Shown one piece after another: positions 14,740-22,194 of a DNA stretch of 51,033 bases; the stretch's first letter is position 1, and each line of letters starts with the position of its first letter. The notes below the pieces were generated by a model that worked only from the letters and a program-made list of their open reading frames with translations, did no database searches and was not told the origin of the DNA. A program made the position numbers and the translations under genes. The stretch is from a virus. The stretch is taken from the IMG/VR virus record IMGVR_UViG_3300030333_005751, positions 1 to 51,033 of that record, one strand, 5' to 3'.

Positions 14740-15652
14740 TTTAGAACTGACTTCACTCTTCGTAGATGAGACAGGGAAAGATTGGGAGAGCAACACTGAA
14801 AAGGCTTGGAGAACAATCCAAATCCATACTCAAGATATTAAACCGATTTATTGTGACGCATTCAGAAAGGTGGCAACTGAAGCGAACCATCGTCAAGGTA
14901 AAAGAATTCAATTCAAACCGATAATTGTCTTAGCGGTAGGCAAAGAGAGATTTGGTATCACTAATCTTTCTACCTTTTGGAGACTGGTTAATGAAATAAT
15001 TCATCCTGAAAGATTCTCTTTTCAAGATTTCAAGGGCATACTAGAAACCTTTGTCCCACTGACATTCTTTACGGACGTAATAGATAATAGCGAGAAGGTT
15101 TTAACGCTGGTAATACAGGAAAATATCAAGGGTGGTATGGTAGTGAATAGCGTCGAGCCAACGACAGGGATGAAATTCATGGGGTATGAACCTCTAATAT
15201 CCTATATCGCTTCTCAAATCGAACCACAGGAACTAATGGGAACGAAATACGTCAAGGGTGGCAAATCCATTCGTAAGGGTTGCTCTATTCGCAATCGACA
15301 AGTCATTTTATCTTGGGGTAGAAATGAAATCGAGTTAACTGAATACGCTAAAGGCTTCACTATGATTCCTCGTTATCATGCGGCTGAGGGGCTGGTGTTA
15401 CAACCACAGCCACCGAGTGAGTTTGTGGGTTCGTGGGATAATGTAGAATCAGACTTGTTATTGGGTGTCATAGATAGGCATCTCGTTAGCCTGAAAGAAC
15501 TGGAATCTTCAATAGAGGGGTTCAAAGAAGAGGTTCTGAGAAAAATTATTACTAAACCTGGCTATCCTAACTCTCAAACTTTCGCGCAACGGAATGAATT
15601 AGAGCGATACCGATACCATCAATTCATTTCATTTACGGAAAATCCTGTGTGA
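14714..15652 (+). CDS. Unknown 312-aa protein, last gene of the small-gene cluster
   Basis: The largest product of the small-gene cluster, starting at MSRKKMPSD inside the end of the previous gene. No Walker, nuclease or zinc motif is visible. The C-terminus carries a charged helix (LVSLKELESSIEGFKEEVLRK). It is probably a soluble alpha/beta protein. Its place immediately before the replication module may be informative, but no function can be assigned. Confidence 0.65.
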   Translation: MSRKKMPSDLELTSLFVDETGKDWESNTEKAWRTIQIHTQDIKPIYCDAFRKVATEANHRQGKRIQFKPIIVLAVGKERFGITNLSTFWRLVNEIIHPERFSFQDFKGILETFVPLTFFTDVIDNSEKVLTLVIQENIKGGMVVNSVEPTTGMKFMGYEPLISYIASQIEPQELMGTKYVKGGKSIRKGCSIRNRQVILSWGRNEIELTEYAKGFTMIPRYHAAEGLVLQPQPPSEFVGSWDNVESDLLLGVIDRHLVSLKELESSIEGFKEEVLRKIITKPGYPNSQTFAQRNELERYRYHQFISFTENPV

Positions 15653-15662
15653 AAGAATAAAT

Positions 15663-15683
15663 GGCTCTTAGTCCATCGGTTTT
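15663..15683 (+). repeat. CATCGGTTTT repeat, copy 3
   Basis: It starts GGCTCTTAGTCC and ends CATCGGTTTT, 11 bp after the preceding stop codon, and is followed by a T-rich stretch that may help termination. It lies 104 bp before copy 4. Confidence 0.65.
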
Positions 15684-15766
15684 GTGAATTCTTTTATTTG
15701 TTCAAAGAGGTTTGATTTAGAAGGTTCAAATAAATGTCTTTGAAGAAATAAAATAAAATAGAGATA

Positions 15767-15787
15767 GGCTCGGAGTGCATCGGTTTT
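15767..15787 (+). repeat. CATCGGTTTT repeat, copy 4
   Basis: It starts GGCTCGGAGTGC and ends CATCGGTTTT, with a T run to 15789. It lies about 32 bp upstream of the TATA box at 15819 and so could be an operator for the replication module. Confidence 0.65.
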
Positions 15788-15818
15788 TTAATTTTGTAAG
15801 GAAAGGGGGTGAACTAAA

Positions 15819-15839
15819 TTAATAAGCATTCAAATCTCC
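15819..15839 (+). promoter_or_regulatory. TTAATAAGCATT-type leaderless promoter
   Basis: TTAATAAG at 15819-15826 is followed by CATTCAAATCTCCC; the ATG is 29 nt after the first base. The same TATA-plus-downstream word recurs at 21044, 22142 and 27144. Confidence 0.65.
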
Positions 15840-15847
15840 CACACTCT

Positions 15848-16663
15848 ATGAGCGTCGCGCAAGAGTTAGAGAGGATAGATGAAACAGATATAGTGTGGGT
15901 CGAAGGAAAGCCCAAGTCTGAAGAAAGTGACGTTATCGTTTTTCTACAAAACGAATCGGGCTTTGCTGGGTTCGGTGCGTGTATGGCATTGATGGGTGAA
16001 ACACCAAAACTGGTAGCAAAGATTTTCTCAAAATTGATGACCGTTCCAGCGTTCAACAATATCCCCCATCCTCTATTCCCAGAATGGAGACTCTATGAAA
16101 CGCGTAATGACGAAGGCCACCGATATTTCTTCTTGAGGATAAATCACACTCATCCAACATCAGTAAATGGTGAAGAATACGATAATGCCTTTACATGGCT
16201 CTACACCTATCCTATTTACGCTTCTATAATTAGAGCATTGACCCAAATAGGGGTAGTGAGGAGTCATGTAGTATGTGCTGACCTACTACCCAATGAAGAC
16301 CATGTTATGAAACTGAGATTATTTGACTTCACTAATGAAGATTCAACATACTGTGATGATTGGGAAGAGGATATTACCCTATTACCTCATTCATGGATAT
16401 GGGCGAGCGTTTTCAATTCTTTTTGCGCTCAAGAGACTGAAGATAAATTATCCAATGTAGTAGTGACCCCACACCCCGAAGAGTTTATTGACCGAGTAGG
16501 TATCAATTTGATATTGGAGTATGGGAAGGACGTTTTAGGTATAGAGCCAAGCAACGATAGTCTGAAAAATGCACTAAAGAGTCTTGAGCAATTAGAAGCG
16601 GCAACAAATGAATTTGTGACATTAGCAAACTGGTATGGAGATGACATTTATGGAGAAGCCTGA
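15848..16663 (+). CDS. Unknown 271-aa protein (weak PAC2-like impression)
   Basis: First gene of the replication module, translated from a predicted leaderless message. The N-terminal part SDVIVFLQNESGFAGFGACMA and the later HTHPTSVNGEEYDN segment give a faint resemblance to PAC2-type proteasome-assembly-chaperone folds, but no diagnostic motif is firm. The C-terminus is helical. It overlaps the start of the AAA+ ATPase gene, so the two may act together. Confidence 0.55.
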   Translation: MSVAQELERIDETDIVWVEGKPKSEESDVIVFLQNESGFAGFGACMALMGETPKLVAKIFSKLMTVPAFNNIPHPLFPEWRLYETRNDEGHRYFFLRINHTHPTSVNGEEYDNAFTWLYTYPIYASIIRALTQIGVVRSHVVCADLLPNEDHVMKLRLFDFTNEDSTYCDDWEEDITLLPHSWIWASVFNSFCAQETEDKLSNVVVTPHPEEFIDRVGINLILEYGKDVLGIEPSNDSLKNALKSLEQLEAATNEFVTLANWYGDDIYGEA

Positions 16664-18002
16664 ATGGAATGACAATAAGGGCATTAATATCTTTGAGGAG
16701 ATTGAAGAATTCGCTAAAGATAGCCACTATGTTGACGTAGATGATAAACTGGGAGTTTTCATTTGCTCTATTGGGGCGCACGTTTTCAATGCACTAAACA
16801 AATGCTCTAGGTGCGATTTTGACCCTACTACGGTTGCCGACCCCGACGAAGATTTCACGATAGATAATTGCCCTCTACGTCATAGTAATGCACCCTTCTA
16901 TACCCCAATGATGCAATTGAAAGATACTCGCATTCATATCCTTTTGAGGGGGCCAAAGGGTAGCGGTAAGTCAATCCTAATTCTGATGTTTTTGGCCGAA
17001 GGGACTGGTTTCTTGTATAACCCACAAGCAGATTTGGGTCAAGGTATGTTGACAATGATGGGGCCAAATAGTATTACCGAGGCTGGTATGTTTGGTAGCG
17101 TAGACGAATTCGGTGAAATTGTAGGCCGACCATTAGCGAGAGAAAATTGTGGGGGCTTTCTTGGCTTTGAGGAATTTTCCTCAATGTCCGATGCTTCCAA
17201 GAAAGACCACTCATTAGACATGAAGAATCAATTACTTACTTCCCTTGATACTGGAAGAGTGCAAAAGGCACTTAGAAGTGGATGGGTTCAGTATCTAACT
17301 CGATATTCCCTATGGGCGGCTACTCAACCTGCTCGATTTGAATTGGATAGTGGTTTAGACCGAAGATTCTTTATCATCGACATAGAGATGACTACCGAAA
17401 AGGAATTACTCTACAAGAAAGCACAACAAGCACAAAACAACATGACGGGAGACCAAAGACTGAAATTGGCTGACCAAGCGATTACAATCAAGACATGGTT
17501 TAGAAGTAGAATGGAAAGAGCCGTCGCAAATCCCCCCATAGCGGTGATATGGGATGATGAGATTGGTGAATGGTTAGAGCGACCTGATGTTCGCTCTTTT
17601 GAGTCTGATTTATTTCGTAGGATATGTATAGGTTATCACATGATGCAACCTGAATATAGGGGCGGTCAAGCACTTTTCATTACAATGGATGATAGACTGA
17701 GAACATTATTGAATCTCTCTCTTGAGCAAAGAAGGCGCGTTATGGATGCAGACATGATGTTAATCAAGGACACATTCTGGATGCGAGATTTGCCAAAGTC
17801 ACAACTGGTAAAAGAAGTATCGCGTATGATTACGAATGGAGATTATCAGTCTGCGAAGCGTTGGATTATAGAAAACCTTGAAGGCACATCATGGTATGAG
17901 GAGATTACCCCCGAAAAGTCGGGGCGTGGTCGAAAGGGCGTGATTTGTCGAATTGGTAAAGAAGGCGAAAATGGTAAGAAATTTACAAGGTGGCAATCAT
18001 AA
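16635..18002 (+). CDS. AAA+ ATPase, candidate replicative helicase
   Basis: 455 residues (ATG 16650 is an alternative start). N-terminal Cys/His residues (CSIGAH...CSRC, then C79) suggest a zinc site. The ATPase core follows: Walker A GPKGSGKS at about 106-113, Walker B-like GGFLGFEEF at about 173-181, a sensor-1-like LWAATQP at about 226-232 and an arginine-rich LDRRF at about 241-245. The order, with an insert before Walker B, recalls the MCM/Mg-chelatase branch of AAA+ proteins. No other helicase is seen in this replication module, so a DNA-unwinding role is plausible; a host-directed ATPase is the alternative. It overlaps the preceding gene by 29 nt. Confidence 0.7.
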   Translation: MEMTFMEKPEWNDNKGINIFEEIEEFAKDSHYVDVDDKLGVFICSIGAHVFNALNKCSRCDFDPTTVADPDEDFTIDNCPLRHSNAPFYTPMMQLKDTRIHILLRGPKGSGKSILILMFLAEGTGFLYNPQADLGQGMLTMMGPNSITEAGMFGSVDEFGEIVGRPLARENCGGFLGFEEFSSMSDASKKDHSLDMKNQLLTSLDTGRVQKALRSGWVQYLTRYSLWAATQPARFELDSGLDRRFFIIDIEMTTEKELLYKKAQQAQNNMTGDQRLKLADQAITIKTWFRSRMERAVANPPIAVIWDDEIGEWLERPDVRSFESDLFRRICIGYHMMQPEYRGGQALFITMDDRLRTLLNLSLEQRRRVMDADMMLIKDTFWMRDLPKSQLVKEVSRMITNGDYQSAKRWIIENLEGTSWYEEITPEKSGRGRKGVICRIGKEGENGKKFTRWQS

Positions 18003-18040
18003 GAATATATACTGATATGAAAAAATAAGGGGCGAAAATT

Positions 18041-18670
18041 TTGCGGAGTGTTGGGGAAATTAAAAGGCGTATGGCCCAAGAAACTGATGCGTTTGTGATT
18101 CAAGCGTTAGGGTGGGTGTTGGAAGATGATTGCCCTCTATGCAATCATAAGAAGTGTCGTGAACTGGAAATTAAACTTCATAACAATGAAACTTCCCCCG
18201 ATTACTTGGAAACTAAATATGGTTGGCCCGATGGTTCTGTAATGGCTCACATGGAATCCCATCTTGAATATGACCCCGAAGAAGCGCAAAGCATAGAGGA
18301 CTCTCGTAAAGAAGCCATTGATACTCTAACATCAGCCACTGAAATATTCTTAGAGGTTAAGGGTTGGATAACTGAATTGGGAGAACTGAAAGAGCAAGCC
18401 GGAGGAATAAATTCGGGCTTTGTTGCTGATGTGACTAAACTATTGGGTCAAGCGAATGCTTCCCTCAAATTAATAGGACAATTGAAGAAGGAAATAGGGG
18501 TAGAATCTCAATTGTTATTGGCTAACGCTCAAATGAATGACATGAGTAGAATTCTTGTTGATGTATTGGGTAGCCACCCTGAACTTCTCGATGATTTAGA
18601 ACTGAGAATGGCGGCTTTGCGTGCGCCAACAGTTATTGATGCTGACTTTACGGTGGAGAATCATGGCTAA
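18041..18670 (+). CDS. Zinc/HTH coiled-coil protein, possible small terminase-like
   Basis: 209 residues from a TTG; ATG 18071 is also possible. CPLCNHKKCRELEIKLHNN followed by a helix-turn-helix (YLETKYGWPDGSVMAHMESH) matches the layout of phage Cys-rich HTH domains of the kind found in small terminase-like proteins. Long helices follow. The acidic C-terminus could mediate partner binding. AATATATA at 18004 may be its TATA box. No large terminase is in the window, so the terminase idea is only a hypothesis; a DNA-binding regulator fits equally well. Confidence 0.5.
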   Translation: MRSVGEIKRRMAQETDAFVIQALGWVLEDDCPLCNHKKCRELEIKLHNNETSPDYLETKYGWPDGSVMAHMESHLEYDPEEAQSIEDSRKEAIDTLTSATEIFLEVKGWITELGELKEQAGGINSGFVADVTKLLGQANASLKLIGQLKKEIGVESQLLLANAQMNDMSRILVDVLGSHPELLDDLELRMAALRAPTVIDADFTVENHG

Positions 18671-18911
18671 GTGGCGTAAGAAGCCGAAGGGTCTATGGTC
18701 TCCGGCTATCTATAATCACGAATGGCCTACGCTGATTAAGGCTATGAAAGAGGCTGGTCTTCATATTCAAATGACTGATAAGGTATGCTTTTTCTATGGG
18801 GAGTATGAAATAACAGGGACTGAAATTCGTAGAGTGTGGGAGTTAAGTCCTTCCCAGTTGAAGAAACTAAAGGATAGAATAATAAGGGGGGAGTGGGACG
18901 ATGCCATATAA
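18663..18911 (+). CDS. Small basic unknown protein
   Basis: 82 residues from MAKWRKKPKG, overlapping the preceding gene by 8 nt. Basic, with a C-terminal SPSQLKKLKDRI helix. It could bind nucleic acid. Confidence 0.55.
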   Translation: MAKWRKKPKGLWSPAIYNHEWPTLIKAMKEAGLHIQMTDKVCFFYGEYEITGTEIRRVWELSPSQLKKLKDRIIRGEWDDAI

Positions 18912-19053
18912 TTGCGCCAAGTGTGGAAAACCTGCCCCGACATGGGTTAGCGAAGCCCACTTAGCAATTCAAGGGATAGTGTATCATCGAGAGTGTAATC
19001 CTAGACCTTTAGGGAAGTGGAGTCATTTTATCAAGGGGTGGAAAGAACAATGA
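18901..19053 (+). CDS. Tiny zinc-finger protein
   Basis: 50 residues with CAKCG, then H and C (YHREC), a probable mononuclear zinc site, and a basic C-terminal tail. It overlaps both neighbours. Confidence 0.55.
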   Translation: MPYNCAKCGKPAPTWVSEAHLAIQGIVYHRECNPRPLGKWSHFIKGWKEQ

Positions 19054-19220
19054 AGTGTTATTTTTGTGGGACAACAGGGGCTGAAGGTGGTATTGCATTA
19101 ATGTCATTTTCTACTGGAATGGCTAGTGGAAGTATTTGCACTACCTGTTTGCGAAATGCAATTTACTTCTACGTTAGAGACCACGACAAAAAGAGAACGG
19201 ATAGGGCTGAAAATGAGTAA
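19050..19220 (+). CDS. ClpX-type zinc-finger-like protein
   Basis: 56 residues from MKCYFCGTTG. CYFC and CTTC are separated by about 27 residues, with the second pair entering a helix, as in ClpX N-terminal zinc-binding domains. It lacks any ATPase domain, so it may be an adaptor or free zinc finger. ATGA coupling to the previous gene. Confidence 0.6.
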   Translation: MKCYFCGTTGAEGGIALMSFSTGMASGSICTTCLRNAIYFYVRDHDKKRTDRAENE

Positions 19221-19641
19221 TTATCAGCAAGCAATAAGGGCTATATTTTCTTGGCCCGATAGAATTAGAGTCTTCAATATGCTTCTCAACGTGCCAACAC
19301 CTTTGATGCTCGCTTACTTGAGCAATAAGAGAATTGTTGAGCAAATGTTCACCAACGATACTGACATGAAAATTTTCAGATTGGTTCAAGAGTGTGGGTA
19401 TGAGTTACCAGACGAAGTTTTGAAGGCGGTTGTAGCGTTTGGTGTTAGGCCACAACACCTTAAACTGACTTACCGAAAGAAGAAGGAAGACGATAGACCG
19501 AATAATTTTTCCCCTAACGATAAATATTGGAGACAATTGGTTGATTTGAACCCTGAGATAAGAAATGAGGTTCGTGAAACTAATAAAGTCTTGCCGAAAG
19601 GGATGAAAAAGCGAATGGAGAAAATTTCTTCTTGGATTTGA
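19213..19641 (+). CDS. Unknown 142-aa helical protein
   Basis: Starts at MSNYQQ, 8 nt inside the preceding gene. A helical, basic protein with a middle PDEVLKAVVAFGV segment. No family recognised. Confidence 0.6.
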   Translation: MSNYQQAIRAIFSWPDRIRVFNMLLNVPTPLMLAYLSNKRIVEQMFTNDTDMKIFRLVQECGYELPDEVLKAVVAFGVRPQHLKLTYRKKKEDDRPNNFSPNDKYWRQLVDLNPEIRNEVRETNKVLPKGMKKRMEKISSWI

Positions 19642-19646
19642 AACCC

Positions 19647-19655
19647 TTTATTAAA
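19647..19655 (+). promoter_or_regulatory. TATA box, leaderless
   Basis: TTTATTAAA begins 31 nt before the ATG of the gene at 19678, in the only gap between the two genes. This spacing fits a leaderless message. Confidence 0.5.
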
Positions 19656-19677
19656 CAATTCCCAATTACATTTATTA

Positions 19678-20082
19678 ATGAGTGCGAACAACACGCGAGT
19701 CCGGCGAATAATCGCTGAGATTCTTTTTGAACATGGGCCACTGACTAAAGAGGGAGTAGCCAAGTGGTTAGGGAAGGAGAAATCAGTCAGAACAATTCCT
19801 TCTCCTCACAGTTTAGCATCTTTGTTGTGCAAGAATGTTCAGATTATTTCTGTTGGGGCTGAGATTGTTGAAAATACTAGTGGGATTAAGGCTAAACATT
19901 TGCTATATGATATTAATAGGAGTCTGGTTAAGTCTATGGACGAATTAACATATTCCCGCAGTCCAACGATTATGACACCGAAGGAGAAGAAGAACAGTAG
20001 GAGATGTGAGTGTGGAAGGCAACGAGTTTTTCCTCCTGAATCAGATGTGTGTATTCATTGTGTGAGACATGAAACGAAATGA
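19678..20082 (+). CDS. Winged-helix plus zinc-ribbon protein
   Basis: 134 residues. The N-terminal half (RIIAEILFEHGPLTKEGVAKWLG...PSPHSLASLLCKN) is a probable winged helix similar to the gene at 12238. The C-terminal CECGRQ and CIHC form a zinc ribbon. The combination suggests a transcription factor, possibly archaeal in style. Confidence 0.6.
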   Translation: MSANNTRVRRIIAEILFEHGPLTKEGVAKWLGKEKSVRTIPSPHSLASLLCKNVQIISVGAEIVENTSGIKAKHLLYDINRSLVKSMDELTYSRSPTIMTPKEKKNSRRCECGRQRVFPPESDVCIHCVRHETK

Positions 20083-20089
20083 TTATAGG
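20082..20089 (+). promoter_or_regulatory. TATA box, leaderless
   Basis: ATTATAGG begins 30 nt before the ATG at 20112. Confidence 0.4.
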
Positions 20090-20111
20090 CTCTCAAGCCT
20101 AGCATCAATTT

Positions 20112-20342
20112 ATGAGAGCGAAGACGGTGACACACGTTGAATATGAAGTATTCAATTTGATACTTGCTGAGATTGATGTAAGTGAATTGAAGGAACACAT
20201 GGTTCCTATGGGAGATGAGGTTGCGGAGAGGAGATTCCATGATGGGGTTGCGAGTGCGGCTCAATTTATTCAGAATCTAATTGATAGGCGCACGCATAGA
20301 CTACCCAAGAATCATCCCAATTACAAGCCGAAGGGGGCATAG
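20112..20342 (+). CDS. Small unknown protein
   Basis: 76 residues with a helical LAEIDVSELKEHMV segment and a basic C-terminus. No family recognised. Confidence 0.5.
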   Translation: MRAKTVTHVEYEVFNLILAEIDVSELKEHMVPMGDEVAERRFHDGVASAAQFIQNLIDRRTHRLPKNHPNYKPKGA

Positions 20343-20668
20343 ATATTCTCAAGCCACCCAAGCACATTAATTGTCGTTTGTGTAACACCAGAATCCCTAA
20401 CCCTCTCAATAAAGAATCTAATGGTGTAAGTGCGCCAATATGTAGCCCATGTCTTACTTCTAAGATGGAAGAATGGGGCATACTGAAAAGATGGGAGAAG
20501 CGAGGTCGAATACAAAAGATGAGAGAGACAAGAGCGCGAAAGACTCCCTCTAAACCACCCAAGACTGAAAATACTCCAAAGAATATAAACCAAAATCCAC
20601 CAAACACCAGCAAAAATTCTGAGCGAGACATTAAAATGTCGCTTGGCTCATTCTTGAAGCGTGGATGA
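20339..20668 (+). CDS. Zinc-ribbon protein, probable ATA start
   Basis: About 109 residues if begun at the ATA that overlaps the previous TAG as ATAG. The zinc site needs CRLC, whose first Cys lies upstream of the first conventional start codon (TTG 20378), and pairs with CSPC about 20 residues on. No ATG, GTG or TTG exists upstream in frame before the previous gene. The remainder is Lys/Pro/Asn-rich and probably disordered. The coding call is good; the start is inferred. Confidence 0.5.
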   Translation: MDILKPPKHINCRLCNTRIPNPLNKESNGVSAPICSPCLTSKMEEWGILKRWEKRGRIQKMRETRARKTPSKPPKTENTPKNINQNPPNTSKNSERDIKMSLGSFLKRG

Positions 20669-21050
20669 TTATTTAGAGGAGGTATCGAGACTGTTGAACA
20701 TTGTGGGTATGTCGGGCAACGACCCTCGACACCAAGCATTCATCAGTAAAATAGATGAGATTTGTGACCCTAATACGATAGAGGAGTTAATGGAACTGAA
20801 AAATGCTATGGCTATCTATTCAGACCCTCATTATGAAGAGGGTATCAACCCTATTGCTGATTTGTTGGTGAATAAGGCTGAAGAATACGATTTGACATTC
20901 CTTCGTGGCCTTCTTGCTGGAATAGTTTATTCTCTAGCGATGGAGAGAACATTTAGTGCTGGATTTACTAACAAGCCTCATCACGATAGAGTCATACCGA
21001 TGTTTGAAGCGACCAGACAGTATATTCTTGAGCGTGCGTCGGGTTTATAA
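20661..21050 (+). CDS. Unknown 129-aa helical protein
   Basis: GTG start overlapping the preceding gene by 8 nt. Predicted all-helical and acidic (LEEVSRLLNIVGMSGND, FLRGLLAGIVYSLAMERTFSAG). It ends just before the promoter of the clamp-loader unit. Confidence 0.55.
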   Translation: MDDYLEEVSRLLNIVGMSGNDPRHQAFISKIDEICDPNTIEELMELKNAMAIYSDPHYEEGINPIADLLVNKAEEYDLTFLRGLLAGIVYSLAMERTFSAGFTNKPHHDRVIPMFEATRQYILERASGL

Positions 21051-21065
21051 GCGTTAAAATCTCGC
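21044..21065 (+). promoter_or_regulatory. TTTATAAGCGTTAAAATCTC leaderless promoter
   Basis: TATA box TTTATAAG at 21044-21051 followed by CGTTAAAATCTCGC; the ATG is exactly 29 nt after the first base. Confidence 0.7.
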
Positions 21066-21072
21066 ATAGATT

Positions 21073-21237
21073 ATGGCGCGAGTCCACGTTGAATGTTCAT
21101 GGTGTGGAGACATCAAGGGTTTTAACATTAAAACAGGAAACTGTAAGACCTGTAATCGTGGAGACTTTCCTGAGAAGTGGAATGAAATTATTAATGGCGT
21201 AGAAGTAGTCATTGGAGAGGATGGTAGACCGATATGA
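21073..21237 (+). CDS. Small zinc-ribbon protein upstream of clamp loader
   Basis: 54 residues with CSWC and CKTC pairs about 15 residues apart. It starts at the predicted transcript start and overlaps the clamp-loader ATG (ATGA), so the two are co-translated. Confidence 0.6.
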   Translation: MARVHVECSWCGDIKGFNIKTGNCKTCNRGDFPEKWNEIINGVEVVIGEDGRPI

Positions 21238-22136
21238 GTCAAATTTGGAGTGAAAAGCATCGCCCTACACGCGTAGAAGATATAGTAGGACAAGATGAAA
21301 TCGTAGCAGAAATCACCGAGATGATAGACAAGGGTGTAATGCAACATTATCTATTTCATTCTGTAATGCCTGGTGTTGGTAAGACAACGATGGCATACTG
21401 TATTGCTGACGAATTGGATTGGCAAATACATATCTTCAATGCGAGTAGTAAGAAAACAAGAGGGATTGATTTCGTAGAAGAGGAACTGATTCCCCTTACA
21501 TCTATTGGGCGCGAAGAACAAATCATCCTCTTAGATGAGGCTGACCAATTGACACCCGCCGCACAATCGGCATTGAAAGGGGTCATAGAAAACTCACAAG
21601 GATATTTCATACTGACTTGTAATGATGTGAGTAAGGTTAGCGACTATCTTCAATCTCGATGTGCGTTGAGAACATTCAGACCTCTTACTGACGATGAAAT
21701 GTCTAAGCATTTGCATCACATAGCCTCAGAAGAAGGTTGTATGATGACACCTGGCGTAATCTCTACAATCATAAGATACAATGAGGGTGACATGAGAAAC
21801 GCAATAGGCGCACTCCAATCCTATTGTCTACAAGAAGGCCAAGAAAACCGACAAAAATTCCTCATGTCTTTGACTGAAGAAGGCATCGACGCTCGTTCTT
21901 TCCTTTTGCTTACCACGAAGGATAAAGACTTTGTTGGCGCACTGAAAATGATGGCCGACTATCACACCAAGCATTTCATACTGGGTGTATTTAATTTCGT
22001 TTGCTATTCAGAACAAGCATCGGTAGATTCCAAGATGAAAATCATTTCGGCAGTAGTTACGGCTCTAAGAGACCAGACTAACGGCATCCATGATGATGTT
22101 GTCAAGTGTAATTTCATTAGAATGTGTATGGAGTAG
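21234..22136 (+). CDS. rfcS: RFC small-subunit-like clamp loader ATPase
   Basis: 300 residues, close to archaeal RFC small subunits though slightly short. The N-terminus WSEKHRP is typical. Walker A PGVGKTT is at about 46-52, Walker B ILLDEAD at about 98-104 and the family-defining SRC motif at 141-143, whose Arg is the trans finger. It loads the sliding clamp on primed DNA. A homomeric loader is likely, since no large subunit is visible. It is followed by the SSB-like, Sak4-like and clamp genes. Confidence 0.9.
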   Translation: MSQIWSEKHRPTRVEDIVGQDEIVAEITEMIDKGVMQHYLFHSVMPGVGKTTMAYCIADELDWQIHIFNASSKKTRGIDFVEEELIPLTSIGREEQIILLDEADQLTPAAQSALKGVIENSQGYFILTCNDVSKVSDYLQSRCALRTFRPLTDDEMSKHLHHIASEEGCMMTPGVISTIIRYNEGDMRNAIGALQSYCLQEGQENRQKFLMSLTEEGIDARSFLLLTTKDKDFVGALKMMADYHTKHFILGVFNFVCYSEQASVDSKMKIISAVVTALRDQTNGIHDDVVKCNFIRMCME

Positions 22137-22141
22137 TTACT

Positions 22142-22163
22142 ATTATAAGCATTAAATTCTCGC
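22142..22163 (+). promoter_or_regulatory. ATTATAAGCATTAAATTCTC promoter with leader and SD
   Basis: TATA box at 22142-22149 with the same downstream word as at 21044. Here the ATG lies 53 nt away, leaving a leader of about 24 nt that carries GGAG, in contrast to the leaderless units. This suits a highly expressed gene. Confidence 0.65.
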
Positions 22164-22194
22164 CCAAGAATACCCGCGAAGGAGATAAACAAGT

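Noticed and set aside
15848-16663. Confident PAC2 proteasome-chaperone assignment
   Set aside because: Only one short segment gives that impression; no diagnostic motif is complete.
18041-18670. Confident small terminase assignment
   Set aside because: The zinc/HTH layout is suggestive, but it lies in the replication module and no large terminase is nearby.
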